From assembly GCA_000613465.1 (NCBI GenBank), contig BAJA01000015.1, positions 1 through 64,000 of the forward strand: DNA of 64,000 nucleotides, given 5' to 3'. Under the pieces are notes generated by a model that saw only the letters and a list, made by a program, of their open reading frames with translations, ran no database searches and was not told the DNA's origin. Made by a program: the position numbers and the translations under genes. The stretch is from Bacteroides nordii WAL 11050 = JCM 12987. GTDB lineage: Bacteria; Bacteroidota; Bacteroidia; Bacteroidales; Bacteroidaceae. Below are positions 39,581 through 48,770 of the stretch, piece after piece; within the stretch, counting starts at the first letter, position 1, and each line of letters opens with the position of its first letter.

Positions 39581-41304
39581 ATGAGAAAAGTATTACTTTT
39601 AGCTTTGTGTGTGGCTGCATCAGTTGTAGCGCAAGGACAACCGACCGTGAATAACAGTTGGACAAAGTCTCAGACGGGTATTCTTCCTATTGAGGATGTA
39701 AATAACAGTAATCCTGTAGCTCTTTCTGCACAGGGAGATATGTATGTAACGGGTTTATTTGCCGGAGATGGTTTTTCATTTGCAGGTACAGATTTGGCTC
39801 CGATTGCCGTGAGTTCCTACTTATTGAAGTATGGCGCAGATGGCACAGAAAAGTGGGGGTAGCTTTAGCTGGTGCTGCTACTATTAAGGCTATAACTACT
39901 GATGCGTCTGGAAATGTTTATATTGCAGGTAACTTTGCGGATGTAGTAGAGTTTGGCAGTACAGATGGAAATGCGGTAGAGAAAGAAGGAATGAAAAAGG
40001 GCGATGCATATGTTGCTGAACGGGCTGCCGGTTTTGTTGCAAAGTATGATGTGAATGGTGTGTTGAAGGCTGTACAGAGTTTTGTACCACAAGGCTTGCC
40101 AGAGTTAGTGGCAGGTGGAATGTATGAACCAGAACCAGGGGCTTTATATTTTGATATTAATAAATTAGAATATAATAATGGAAAATTATATGCTTCAGCA
40201 CTTTATACCGGATTAACTCAAAATAATGATTTTTCGTTTAAGGGAAATTATTTAGATATTATGGGATGGGGGATATATTCAGACTTATCTTCTGGAGCTG
40301 TATTCTCTTTAGATGAAGATTTGAATGTTAGTGGTATTATTGCTTCTATGGCTGTATCAGAGTCTCAAATGGAAAGTCAGATGTTTGTTAAGTCTGCCAC
40401 ATTTACGGTTGCAGGCAATGAACTTTATTCTGGATTTATGGCTGTAGGTAATGTTACATTGACAATAGGTTCAAAAGATGAGAAATTTGAACTAGCTATG
40501 TCTGAAGATGGTACTATAGAATATGGACATATTATTTCTGCTATTAATTTGGATAATAATACATCTTCTACCAAAAAATATTCAACCACTCATAGTATAG
40601 GTAATTACTGTTTTATAAAATCTATGGAAGTAAAAGGCGATGCTTTATTAATTGCTGGTTCATTTAACACAAAGTTAGCATTTGATTCAAGTAAAGAGTC
40701 TGTTTCTACTAATGATTTATACCTTGCTGTCCTAAATAAAAGTTCTTTGGAAGTCACTTCTACAGTAACCTCAAAAGTAAATGAAGGTGAACAGAATCAG
40801 AAGAATGAAGAATTCGGAGGTATGACTATTTGTGGTGATTATGCTTATATGATTGGGTATACAGCAGATGCAAAATCTCATGCTGCCGAAACTCCTCTTG
40901 CTTTCTGGGTTAATATCTCTAATGGTACCATGACTCAATCAAACCCTGCCAACCTTACTACCGGTGTAGCTGCTTTAGGAACTAAATTGGCTACTGCTCA
41001 GACAAAAGTTGCTAATGATAAGTTGGAAAACATCTTCTCATTAAACGAAGTTACAGGTGGCGGTGGTACAGGTATCTCTTCTACTGATCAGGGAACTGGT
41101 GTATCTGTTTATCCTAATCCGGTAGTTGATGTATTGAACTTTACAACTCCTTGTAATGTTGCTGTCATTAACTTAATGGGAGTAACAGTAAAACAGGCTG
41201 AGAACGTGTCGAACTTAAATGTATCTGATTTGATAAACGGACAGTATATTGTTAAAGTTACTACGGAAGATGGTACAAGTACTGTTAAAGTGATTAAGAA
41301 ATAA
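39581..41304 (+). CDS. Secreted protein with T9SS type A-like C-terminal domain, frameshifted
   Basis: Merged length is about 574 residues. Signal peptide MRKVLLLALCVAASVVAQGQ. The N-terminal and middle parts are beta-rich with repeated 'G-D-x-Y-V-T/A-G-x-F' motifs ('QGDMYVTGLFAGDGFSF', 'SGNVYIAGNFADVVEFG', 'DALLIAGSFNTKLAF'), like a beta-propeller. The C-terminus 'VSVYPNPVVDVLNFTTPCNVAVINLMGVTVKQ... LINGQYIVKVTTEDGTSTVKVIKK' is a Por-secretion-tail type domain. The break is in G5 at 39855-39859; adding one G joins 'GADGTEKWG' to 'VALAGAATIKAIT'. Probably a surface or secreted binding protein acting with the protease-SusCD set. Most gut Bacteroides lack a complete T9SS, so how the tail is used is unclear. 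Confidence 0.85.
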
Positions 41305-41333
41305 AGGAATCTTCCTTTTTTGGGGAAAAATAG

Positions 41334-41371
41334 AAGGTTGTCTCAGGTAAAACTGAGATAACCTTTTTTTT
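41334..41371 (+). terminator. Rho-independent terminator
   Basis: Stem GGTTGTCTCAG (41336-41346) with CTGAGATAACC (41353-41363), loop GTAAAA, then eight Ts (41364-41371). Ends the metalloprotease-SusCD-sorting-protein transcript. Confidence 0.9.
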
Positions 41372-41430
41372 ATGATTAATGACTCCCAATTTATATAGAA
41401 CTTATCTTTGAATTGAAGAAGAATAACGAG

Positions 41431-41510
41431 ATTGTACACTTTAGTATAACAGGATTGTACAGTCTTGTCATACAAAAGTATACAATCCTGCTATGCAAAA
41501 GTGTACAGTT
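41431..41510. repeat. 23-bp-period array, four units
   Basis: ATTGTAC at 41431 and 41454, AGTATAC at 41477 and AGTGTAC at 41500 are each exactly 23 bp apart. Half-way between them are related cores (AGTATAA, GTCATACA, CTATGCA), giving an underlying period of about 11.5 bp. It lies in the 545-bp gap before the hydrolase gene, which otherwise holds a terminator and a promoter and no well-supported gene. Confidence 0.8.
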
Positions 41511-41785
41511 TTTTAGATGCTGATTATCAGTGTTTTATAAATGTATATTCCTATGCTATTTTATATGATTTATGTGTTAGGATAAAATCAATCAGGTAGT
41601 GCCCTGCTATGTGTAGAGTTCTATAGTTGAAAGATCCGAAAAGCTGATCATTACTCCCATAAGATAAACTGATTGCTCCATCAACAAAGTATTTTGGTGA
41701 GAATAACTTGTATAGTGTTTGATTCATAATGAAGAATTGATTTTGAATAAAATTAATATCATATTTAATTTTATTCAAAAATATG

Positions 41786-41816
41786 TTTGATTTATTTAAT
41801 TATCTATCTATATTTG
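41786..41816 (+). promoter_or_regulatory. Bacteroides-type promoter of the hydrolase operon
   Basis: -33 box TTTG at 41786-41789 and -7 box TATATTTG (TAnnTTTG) at 41809-41816, with a 19-bp spacer, an exact fit to the Bacteroides housekeeping consensus. Transcription should begin near 41823, about 27 bp before ATG 41850. Confidence 0.8.
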
Positions 41817-41849
41817 CAAATATAATGATGAACTTCTAAAAAAAATATC

Positions 41850-42824
41850 ATGAAACGTATCAGTTTAATCTTCGTTAGTTTATTTTCTTGTTGTTGCTTT
41901 CTTTGTCAGGCACAATTGATGCCATTGAATGGTGAGACCGTAACTCTGGATACCAAGGAAGGAGATATTAATGGAGAATTGCTTCTTCCCAATGGTGGGA
42001 AGACATATCCGGTCGTGTTATTAATTGCTGGTTCCGGTCCGACGGATATGGATGGGAATTCGGCTATTGGTAATATGAAAAACAACTCATTAAAGTTTCT
42101 TGCAGAAGGACTGGCTGCCAATGGAATCGCTTCACTGCGCTTTGATAAGCGGGGGATAGCTACCAGTGCGGCTGCCGGAAAAGAAGAATCTCTGCTGCGT
42201 TTTGAAGACTATGTAAACGATGTAAAAGGGTGGATTAATTATCTGGCTAAAGATAAAAGGTTTACTGGTATTACTGTGGTAGGGCATAGCGAAGGTTCTT
42301 TGATCGGGATGTTGGCTTGTGTGAATCAGCCTGAAGTGAAAGCTTTGGTTTCTCTGGCAGGGGCAGGGCGTCCGGCTTATGAAGTGATTGAAGAGCAGGT
42401 TGCTTCTCAGCCGGAAATGATAAAGAAAGAAGTTGCTTCTATCAATGAATCTTTGAAAAGTGGTAAAACAGTAGAGCAAGTGTCTATGTATGTGCAGTCT
42501 CTGTTTCGTGCTTCGGTTCAGCCTTATTTAATTTCCTGGTATAAATACAACCCTCAGACGGTTATTGCCTCTCTAAAGATACCGGTATTGATCGTTCAGG
42601 GTAAAAAAGATATTCAGGTCTCTGTAAAAGATGCCGAACTGTTGAAGAAATCAAAGCCTACAGCAGAATTACTTTTGATTGACTCTATGAATCACGTATT
42701 AAAAGATTGTGAGACAATGGAACCTCAGAAGCAAATGTCTATATATACAAACCCTTCTTTACCAGTCAATGCGACTCTTATATCGTCACTGAATACTTTT
42801 ATAAGGAAATATAATAAAAAATGA
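41850..42824 (+). CDS. Secreted alpha/beta hydrolase (S33/serine aminopeptidase-like)
   Basis: 324 residues. Signal peptide MKRISLIFVSLFSCCCFLCQAQ. Core: 'KTYPVVLLIAGSGPTDMDGNS' (oxyanion strand), 'GIASLRFDKRGIATSAA', nucleophile elbow 'VVGHSEGSLIGMLAC' near residue 147, acid strand 'PVLIVQGKKDIQVSVKDAELL' and catalytic histidine in 'IDSMNHVLKDC'. So a complete Ser-Asp-His set. Likely a periplasmic esterase or peptidase; the substrate is unknown. A clear promoter precedes it. Its 3' end overlaps the next gene by 4 bp (ATGA), so both are co-translated. Confidence 0.9.
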   Translation: MKRISLIFVSLFSCCCFLCQAQLMPLNGETVTLDTKEGDINGELLLPNGGKTYPVVLLIAGSGPTDMDGNSAIGNMKNNSLKFLAEGLAANGIASLRFDKRGIATSAAAGKEESLLRFEDYVNDVKGWINYLAKDKRFTGITVVGHSEGSLIGMLACVNQPEVKALVSLAGAGRPAYEVIEEQVASQPEMIKKEVASINESLKSGKTVEQVSMYVQSLFRASVQPYLISWYKYNPQTVIASLKIPVLIVQGKKDIQVSVKDAELLKKSKPTAELLLIDSMNHVLKDCETMEPQKQMSIYTNPSLPVNATLISSLNTFIRKYNKK

Positions 42825-43102
42825 GTGAACTAAAGAAACGTCTACCGTTGAAATGTCCTTCTTGTGAAGCCCCACTGAAAGTAGGACGTATGTTTTGTGA
42901 GCAATGTGCCACAGAAGTCTGTGGTAGTTTTGAATTACCTTTATTGGCTCGTTTGCCAGAGAAAGAGCAACAGTTTATTATTGATTTTGTGAAATCCAGT
43001 GGAAGCCTGAAAGATATGGCCAAAAGTATGGGAGTGAGTTATCCAACCGTACGCAATATATTGGATGATTTGATTGAAAAACTAACTAAAATGAATATAT
43101 AA
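42821..43102 (+). CDS. DUF2089 family zinc-ribbon/HTH protein
   Basis: 93 residues. An N-terminal zinc ribbon 'LKCPSCEAPLKVGRMFCEQCATEVCG' with two C-x2-C pairs precedes a helix-turn-helix-like part 'KDMAKSMGVSYPTVRNILDDLIEKL'. DUF2089 proteins are small putative transcription regulators, often paired with a membrane protein gene, as here (1-bp gap to 43104). Probably a cytoplasmic regulator of the following membrane protein or the upstream hydrolase. Starts within the hydrolase stop (ATGA overlap). Confidence 0.88.
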   Translation: MSELKKRLPLKCPSCEAPLKVGRMFCEQCATEVCGSFELPLLARLPEKEQQFIIDFVKSSGSLKDMAKSMGVSYPTVRNILDDLIEKLTKMNI

Positions 43103-43103
43103 A

Positions 43104-43688
43104 ATGAAGAAAAGAATAGAAATACTTATTAATCCGTTTATTCGGATTGCAGGAATGCAGGCATTAGCCTGGGGGATACTGGGACTGGTAATTTCTACAT
43201 TATTGAGCTGGGCATCCGGCTACCATTATCACGGCTTGCTTCATTTTGGTCCCGCTCCCAATCCCGCCTGGTGGTGCTATTTGGCAGAACATCTTATTGT
43301 GTGGTTAGTTCCGGCTACCTTATTCTATTTGGGTGGTCTTATTTTCTCACACTCTAAAATTCGGATTATAGATGTGTTTGGTACTATATTGTTTGCTCAG
43401 CTCCCGATGCTTGTGATGAATTTGATAAATTTCCTACCACCCATGCAAGTATTGTCACAAATAGATCCTACGATGTCACCGGCGGAAATACTCTCTATGC
43501 CTTATTTTCACTTGGCAATAGTTTTGTCGCTGATTGGTTTCCCGTTTCTGGTCTTTTCTATTATTTGGATGGTGCAGGCATTGAAAGTGTCTTGTAATCT
43601 AAAGAAGTCTCATTTGTGGATAGTAGCTGTTATTGGAATTTTGGGTGGTGATGTACTTTGCCGGATTCTCATCCGGTTATTTTATTAA
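43104..43688 (+). CDS. Five-helix membrane protein (YIP1-like)
   Basis: 194 residues with five hydrophobic helices and the layout of bacterial YIP1-domain proteins ('MKKRIEILINPFIRIAGMQALAWGILGLVIST... FGTILFAQLPMLVMNLINFLPP...'). Function unknown. It directly follows the DUF2089 gene, a common pairing in Bacteroidetes, which suggests the small zinc-ribbon protein controls or interacts with it. The sequence similarity call is moderate because the family is defined mainly by topology. Confidence 0.7.
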   Translation: MKKRIEILINPFIRIAGMQALAWGILGLVISTLLSWASGYHYHGLLHFGPAPNPAWWCYLAEHLIVWLVPATLFYLGGLIFSHSKIRIIDVFGTILFAQLPMLVMNLINFLPPMQVLSQIDPTMSPAEILSMPYFHLAIVLSLIGFPFLVFSIIWMVQALKVSCNLKKSHLWIVAVIGILGGDVLCRILIRLFY

Positions 43689-43789
43689 TATAATGGTGGT
43701 TATTTACAAATTGGATTATCATTAAAGTACAGATCCATATAGATAAATGTAAAATTTATAAAGAATTTATGTTTTTCAGGTATGGGCAT

Positions 43790-43814
43790 AAAAAAAGGAG
43801 CAACGCCTTGCTCC
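43790..43814 (-). terminator. Terminator of the candidate small RNA (or end of the viaA transcript)
   Basis: Minus-strand stem-loop GGAGCAAGGCGTTGCTCC followed by T7. It would also stop transcripts coming from the ravA-viaA genes upstream on this strand. Confidence 0.85.
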
Positions 43815-43850
43815 AACCTTTGTTAACCTTAAATCTAATACTATGAAAAA
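43790..43850 (-). ncRNA. Candidate small RNA (about 61 nt)
   Basis: On the minus strand a complete promoter, short unit and terminator are in register. -33 TTTG (43885-43888), 19-bp spacer, -7 TACCTTTG (43858-43865), expected start near 43850. The transcript reads about 35 nt of A/U-rich sequence (ending in a uuaacaaagguu segment), then the stem-loop GGAGCAAGGCGTTGCTCC (43797-43814) and seven Us to 43790. No open reading frame fits inside it. It lies in the gap between the YIP1-like gene and the convergent ViaA-like gene. I do not identify it with a named family. The upstream part could base-pair to targets. Confidence 0.6.
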
Positions 43851-43857
43851 CACATTA

Positions 43858-43888
43858 CAAAGGTACGGCCTTTTTGCACATTTGCAAA
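43858..43888 (-). promoter_or_regulatory. Consensus Bacteroides promoter of the candidate small RNA
   Basis: Minus-strand TTTG (43885-43888) and TACCTTTG (43858-43865) separated by 19 bp, matching TTTG-N19-TAnnTTTG. Confidence 0.7.
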
Positions 43889-43969
43889 TTAACCAAGAAA
43901 AATCTTCTGTTATATAACATGTTTTAATAATTAAATCGTCTATTTTTCTTCTCTTTCACATAATTTTCT

Positions 43970-45375
43970 TCATTTTCCATCGTCCGGCGTATCTCCCCGT
44001 GCGGGAAGCACCTCCCAGTATTTATCGCAAATATCCAGGTAGCTTTGTTTGGGTTCTTCTCCCATAGACAAGGCATATATTTTTGTTTGGTTCTCTTTTA
44101 TATGTCGGATGTGGACTGATAATTCTTTATCTATTGGCATCATCTCAAAGTCGGATATCATCACCATATCTGCCTCCTGATATCCTTGTGTTTCAATCAT
44201 CCGGATCGTATGAGCTATGGCAGGAGCAAGATCTGTACCTCCGTGAAAAGATTGGCACAGGAAATCTACCAGACGATCGAAACTGCTTCCTAAGTCAGTT
44301 ATTTCGATACATTCCACATCGTCAGAGAAGATTATGATATAGCATTTGCGATGTTGTTTTTCCGTTAGTTCGGCTATAGCGAGCAGAGCCGATTTGGCCA
44401 GTTTCTCTCTTTTCCCTGCCATTGATCCGGAGGTGTCAATACAGACAATAAATGGACCTTCAGCTTCCTCGGAAACCTGGTTACCCGGCATCTTTTTATC
44501 ATCCATGGCCCGTAGCTCACGTGAGGCATAATCAATCATTTGAAGCTTTTTCTCGGCATATCGTTCAAAGAAAACAGGTTGCAGGGCTTTTTCTGCCAGA
44601 TAACAATATTCAATTGGTAACAGACTGTTCAGATCATTGCCTTCACAAATACCGGTAATGTCACTCCGGGTCGAGTGAGTGATGATCTGTTCTTTATGGA
44701 TTCCGGCTGTCATCTTAAAACGTTTCTGTATACCTTGATGCCGTTTGTCTAATTTCTCAATTAACTCTTGTATGGCAGGAGTTTTTTTGATTGTCTCATC
44801 ATATCCAGTATCTGTTCCGCTATTTGTTTATGGTTTCGGAGCAACCATACCAACCGGGAACCTCCCCGGACAGGCAGATTCTTAGAGAGCGATAATTGCA
44901 GGCGGTAAAACTCTTCGCACAGGCGGTTGATATGCTCCATCTGGTAATTGAACTCATTGTTGGACAACAATTGATGCCATTTGTCGAAGAAAAGTATTCG
45001 CAATGCTTTCCACTCTTTAGAACGGGGTTTGAGGGCATGAAATCGTTCCAGATAGTATTTCACATTGAGATCTACCAGATTATACTTCATAGAAAGTGGA
45101 TAAGCGCTATTCTCCAGAAAACGTAGAAACTTTGTATCTGAAGCTTCATCCGTTTCATGAAAATACTCCCACTGACTGGCATACCTTGAATAAAATTCTT
45201 GCAGAGAGGGCAGGGTATGACGAAAGTATTGCCGGATGTCGGTTTCCAGTTCTTCGGGCTTGACGATGAGGTTGTGCAACTGCTCATCATATACCTCGTA
45301 GGCAATATCCTGCAAACGGTCATAATACCTGTCTTGCAGTTCTTTCAGCCTAATAGTCCCTGTTCTCTTGTTCAT
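43970..45375 (-). CDS. ViaA-like von Willebrand factor A domain protein, frameshifted
   Basis: Merged length is about 468 residues. The N-terminal half is helical ('NKRTGTIRLKELQDRYYDRLQDIAYEVYDEQL... RGGSRLVWLLRNHKQIAEQILD'). The C-terminal half is a VWA domain with an intact MIDAS: 'GPFIVCIDTSGSMAGKREKLAKSALLAIAEL' (D-x-S-x-S), 'GGTDLAPAI' (T), 'MVMISDFEM' (D). The break lies near 44801-44805; adding one base joins to 'YDETIKKTPAIQELIEKLDKRHQGIQKRFKMTAGIH'. Start at 45375 (or 45381), overlapping ravA by 26 bp. Paired with the MoxR-type ATPase as in E. coli ravA-viaA, whose products act together on membrane/respiratory protein complexes. The break is likely sequence error. Confidence 0.86.
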
Positions 45376-46927
45376 GGGCATGAGCAATGATTCGCAACTC
45401 GTTCCGATAATTTTCAATGATATGGGCTGTACCATTCAGGATTCGTTTCAGATCCCCTTTTTGTTTGGCGTTCAGAAAGAGGTGTTCCTTGGCATATTCG
45501 TTTTCCCGTTCAGATAGTTTTTTAAATTCTGTTTCCATGTTATGCAGTAAATCTATTACCTCTTGTAACCGGAACTCAAAGGGGGTACTCGCATCTTCAT
45601 TCTGTTCGGGTAATGGAGCACAATCGTCATAGCAGAGTAGCGGATACTCCTGGTTATTGACAAACACGGAACGGTTTCCTTTTCGCAGGGAATAAATATC
45701 TTTCTGAGCGATACTGCGGTTTTTTACAAAATCATATACCTTCAGTACTTTGTTTACCGGACGGAATTTATCCTGCTGGATATAAAACAGGCGGTTGCTG
45801 TCTTTCTTCAGATTCTGATAGTCGGACGCAAACATAAGCAGGTTTCCGGCAATGCGATATCCTTCGATGCGATGATAGAAAGTATCTACCACCTGAATAG
45901 CAGGGTCGCTGATTTCCCGCAGACTGTGTTCTGCTTTCATATCTTCTTTGAGTGCATCCAGTTTTTGTTCCAGCTGTTTTTCGTCTAACAGATAGGTGTT
46001 GATACTATCAGTGATGGCCCGCTGTACAATATCTTCGGCAATGGGAAATTGGCTTACCTCGTCCCAGATGCAATAGGGGATCAGCAGGCAATCGGCAAAG
46101 CAGACTGCTGATGATTCGTTCAGATAGGCCGAAGTGCGTAGCAACCCAACCATTTTTTTCCAGCGGCGGTCTGATATATAAATAGGAGGAAGATTCGCCT
46201 CCCGTTGTGTATTATATTGTTCTACGGTTCGTTTGATGGTATGTATTAGTTCAAAGAAGGTATAATGTAATGTTACTTTTTCCGCTTCCTCCTGCAGGGC
46301 TGAGTATTCTTTAGGACTGATTGTCAGTTTCTCCGGAATGCAAGGTTCGGTGTCCCGTGTAGAAGCAATCATGCGATCAAAAGCAAATTCCTGTTCAATA
46401 CAGCCCACGAACTGCCGGATCAGAAAGCGGTCATAGAGAGCTTCCAGTCCTTCTCCTTTGGCAGGTAATTCGTTAGAAGCCGCAATCAATACTTTCAGGG
46501 GGACTTTTACTGTGAACTGCCCGTTACGGTATATCTTTTCATTGATAACAGTCAGCAAAGAGTTCTGAATTGCCGGACCGGCTTTCCATATTTCATCCAG
46601 AAAGACTACCGAGGCCGTAGGCAGATATCCCTCCGTGATTCGTTCATAAGTGTCTTCATCTTTCAGCTTAGAGATGGAAACCGGACCGAATATCTCATCC
46701 GGTGTGCTAAACCTGGACATCAGATACTCAAATGCACTGTTTTCTTTGAATGCATATTTAAGTCTTCGGGCTACCAAGCTCTTGGCAACTCCCGGAGGAC
46801 CTAACAGAAAGATACTTTCTCCGGCAATGGCTGCCAGAAGGGAAAGGGCTATGGTGTGTTCTTTCTCAAACACGCCTTCGTTGAGGGCATTGAGAAGCTT
46901 AGTGATACGTGGTTTTATGGAGTTCAT
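45350..46927 (-). CDS. RavA-like MoxR AAA+ ATPase
   Basis: 525 residues. 'IFLLGPPGVAKSLVARRLKYAF' (Walker A), 'FEYLMSRFSTPDEIFGPVSISKLKDEDTYERITEGYLPTASVVFLDEIWKAGPAIQNSLLTVINEKIYRNG' (Walker B and MoxR pre-sensor insert), 'VLIAASNELPAKGEGLEALYDRFLIRQFV' (sensor 1 and arginine region). The C-terminal 200 residues are helical and match the RavA LARA-like extension in position. MoxR ATPases remodel partner proteins with VWA proteins; the ViaA-like gene follows with overlap. A -7 box TATTTTTG lies on this strand at 46946-46953 without a good -33. Confidence 0.9.
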   Translation of the reverse strand: MNSIKPRITKLLNALNEGVFEKEHTIALSLLAAIAGESIFLLGPPGVAKSLVARRLKYAFKENSAFEYLMSRFSTPDEIFGPVSISKLKDEDTYERITEGYLPTASVVFLDEIWKAGPAIQNSLLTVINEKIYRNGQFTVKVPLKVLIAASNELPAKGEGLEALYDRFLIRQFVGCIEQEFAFDRMIASTRDTEPCIPEKLTISPKEYSALQEEAEKVTLHYTFFELIHTIKRTVEQYNTQREANLPPIYISDRRWKKMVGLLRTSAYLNESSAVCFADCLLIPYCIWDEVSQFPIAEDIVQRAITDSINTYLLDEKQLEQKLDALKEDMKAEHSLREISDPAIQVVDTFYHRIEGYRIAGNLLMFASDYQNLKKDSNRLFYIQQDKFRPVNKVLKVYDFVKNRSIAQKDIYSLRKGNRSVFVNNQEYPLLCYDDCAPLPEQNEDASTPFEFRLQEVIDLLHNMETEFKKLSERENEYAKEHLFLNAKQKGDLKRILNGTAHIIENYRNELRIIAHAHEQENRDY

Positions 46928-47025
46928 GCTTTTTCAATTAAAATGCAAAAATACGAATAAACTTAAATTATCTCATCCAAAAGGTGTATATTCGCAATAT
47001 CAAATTCATATAAGAAGAGTAGGTT

Positions 47026-48753
47026 ATGAAATCAACAGTAAGAATCACTGTGCCTTATGCTGTGGCAAACTATGTAGAAATGCGCGAACGTGGATTTTAC
47101 TATGTGGACAAGACAATGTTTATTCCCGATCTGGAACTATATAAAGCTCCTGTCTTTTTGCGTCCGCGCCGTTTCGGAAAGAGCTTGTTAGTGTCTATGT
47201 TGGCCGCTTACTATGATTTGAATATGGCAGATCGTTTTACAGAATTGTTTGGAGACACATACGTTGGAAGTAATCCTACAAAAGAGCATAATAAATATCT
47301 CGTGCTTCGTTTCGACTTCTCTAAAATGGTAGTAACCGATACACTGGAAGGGTTACAAAAGAACTTTAATGATTTGAATTGCGGAGTCATCTATGATATG
47401 GTGAAAGCCGATGCCAGGTATGCACGTTTATTCCCGGATTTTGAATTTAGTGATAAAACCGATGTCACAAAGATGTTGGAGGATATGTTGCGTTACGTAT
47501 CGTCCCATAATCTTCCTCCGGTATATCTTCTTATTGATGAATATGACAATTTTACCAACCAGTTGTTGACTGCTTACAAAGATCCGCTCTATGAGCAAGT
47601 GACTACTGCCGACAGTTTCTTACGTACTTTCTTTAAAATAATAAAGGCAGGTATCGGTGAGGGAAGCATACGTACCTGTTTCTGTACAGGAGTACTTCCC
47701 GTCACAATGGACGATTTGACCAGTGGATACAACATTGCGGAGATCTTGACACTCGAACCTGACTTTCTAAATATGCTTGGCTTTACTCATGCAGAGGCAG
47801 AAGTGTACCTACGCTATGTACTCCGAAAATATTCCGGTAACGAAGAACAATTCGATGAAATATGGAAACTGATCGTGAGCAACTATGACGGTTACCGGTT
47901 TCAGCCTAATGCGGAGCCTTTGTTTAATTCTACCATACTGACTTACTTTCTTAAAAAGTTTGCTGTCAATGGTATTGTTCCCGATGAAATGATTGATGAG
48001 AATTTGCGTACAGACATCCATTGGATTCGTCGGCTTGCGTTGAGTCAGGAGAATGCCAAACAGTTGCTCAATACATTGGTGATGGAAGATGAAATAGCTT
48101 ATGCACAGCCTGATTTACGAAGCAAGTTCAATAAGCAGAAGTTTTTCGACAAGAATTTCTATCCTGTCTCCTTGTTTTATTTGGGCATGACGACATTGAA
48201 GAATTCCTTCCGAATGACGTTGCCCAACCTGACCATGCGTAGCATTTATATGGATTATTATAACCAGTTGAATGACATTGATAACTTTGCAAACCGCTAC
48301 GTTCCTGCCTTTGAACAATTTACTCACGACCGGCGTATGGAAGGTATTTTCCATAACTACTACGATCAATACCTTGGGCAGTTTCCCGCACAGGTATTCG
48401 ATAAGATGAATGAGAATTTCATTCGTTGTTCGTTCTTTGAACTGTGTTCGCGTTATCTGAGCCAATGCTACACCTTTGCATTAGAACAGAACCATCCTGC
48501 CGGACGTTCGGATTTTGAGATGACAGGAATTCCCGGAACGGAATATTATAAGGATCACCGGATTGTAGAGTTCAAGTATTTCAAAGCAAGCGAAGCAAAG
48601 AAAGTACTGGCACTCAATGCTCCACGTCGCGAAGATGTGGAACAGGTGAAGCAATATGCGAAAACAATTTGCGTACAATTCCCATACTATAATATACAAA
48701 TGTATGTGGTGTATGTGGCTGCTAATAAAGGATACAAATTCTTTGAAGTATAA
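47026..48753 (+). CDS. AAA-ATPase-like / PD-(D/E)XK nuclease family protein (DUF1703 type)
   Basis: 575 residues. N-terminus 'VANYVEMRERGFYYVDKTMFIPDLELYKAPVFLRPRRFGKSLLVSMLAAYYD' is the hallmark of the AAA-ATPase-like family (P-loop R-P-R-R-F-G-K-S). Then comes 'VYLLIDEYDNFTNQLL' (Walker B). The C-terminal 'RSDFEMTGIPGTEYYKDHRIVEFKYFKASEAKKV' fits a PD-(D/E)XK nuclease (D, E-x-K). Such genes occur in many copies in Bacteroides, often stand alone, and are suspected of mobile-element or defence roles; the true function is unknown. Intact, own transcription unit, divergent from ravA. It borders the accessory island on its right. Confidence 0.88.
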   Translation: MKSTVRITVPYAVANYVEMRERGFYYVDKTMFIPDLELYKAPVFLRPRRFGKSLLVSMLAAYYDLNMADRFTELFGDTYVGSNPTKEHNKYLVLRFDFSKMVVTDTLEGLQKNFNDLNCGVIYDMVKADARYARLFPDFEFSDKTDVTKMLEDMLRYVSSHNLPPVYLLIDEYDNFTNQLLTAYKDPLYEQVTTADSFLRTFFKIIKAGIGEGSIRTCFCTGVLPVTMDDLTSGYNIAEILTLEPDFLNMLGFTHAEAEVYLRYVLRKYSGNEEQFDEIWKLIVSNYDGYRFQPNAEPLFNSTILTYFLKKFAVNGIVPDEMIDENLRTDIHWIRRLALSQENAKQLLNTLVMEDEIAYAQPDLRSKFNKQKFFDKNFYPVSLFYLGMTTLKNSFRMTLPNLTMRSIYMDYYNQLNDIDNFANRYVPAFEQFTHDRRMEGIFHNYYDQYLGQFPAQVFDKMNENFIRCSFFELCSRYLSQCYTFALEQNHPAGRSDFEMTGIPGTEYYKDHRIVEFKYFKASEAKKVLALNAPRREDVEQVKQYAKTICVQFPYYNIQMYVVYVAANKGYKFFEV

Positions 48754-48770
48754 ACATACTAAACAAGCAT

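Noticed and set aside
41431..41510. CRISPR-like array
   Set aside because: Period is 23 bp with no constant repeat plus unique spacer structure, and no cas genes are present.
41551..41778. Minus-strand open frame of 75 codons before the hydrolase gene
   Set aside because: Reads moderately protein-like (from an inner ATG about 58 residues) but overlaps nothing diagnostic, has no promoter match and no recognisable family; could be a small gene or fragment, not supportable.
43842..43916. Plus-strand 24-codon frame MKNTLQRYGLFAHLQINQEK...
   Set aside because: It overlaps the minus-strand consensus promoter and small-RNA start; the promoter/terminator pair on the other strand explains the conserved sequence better.
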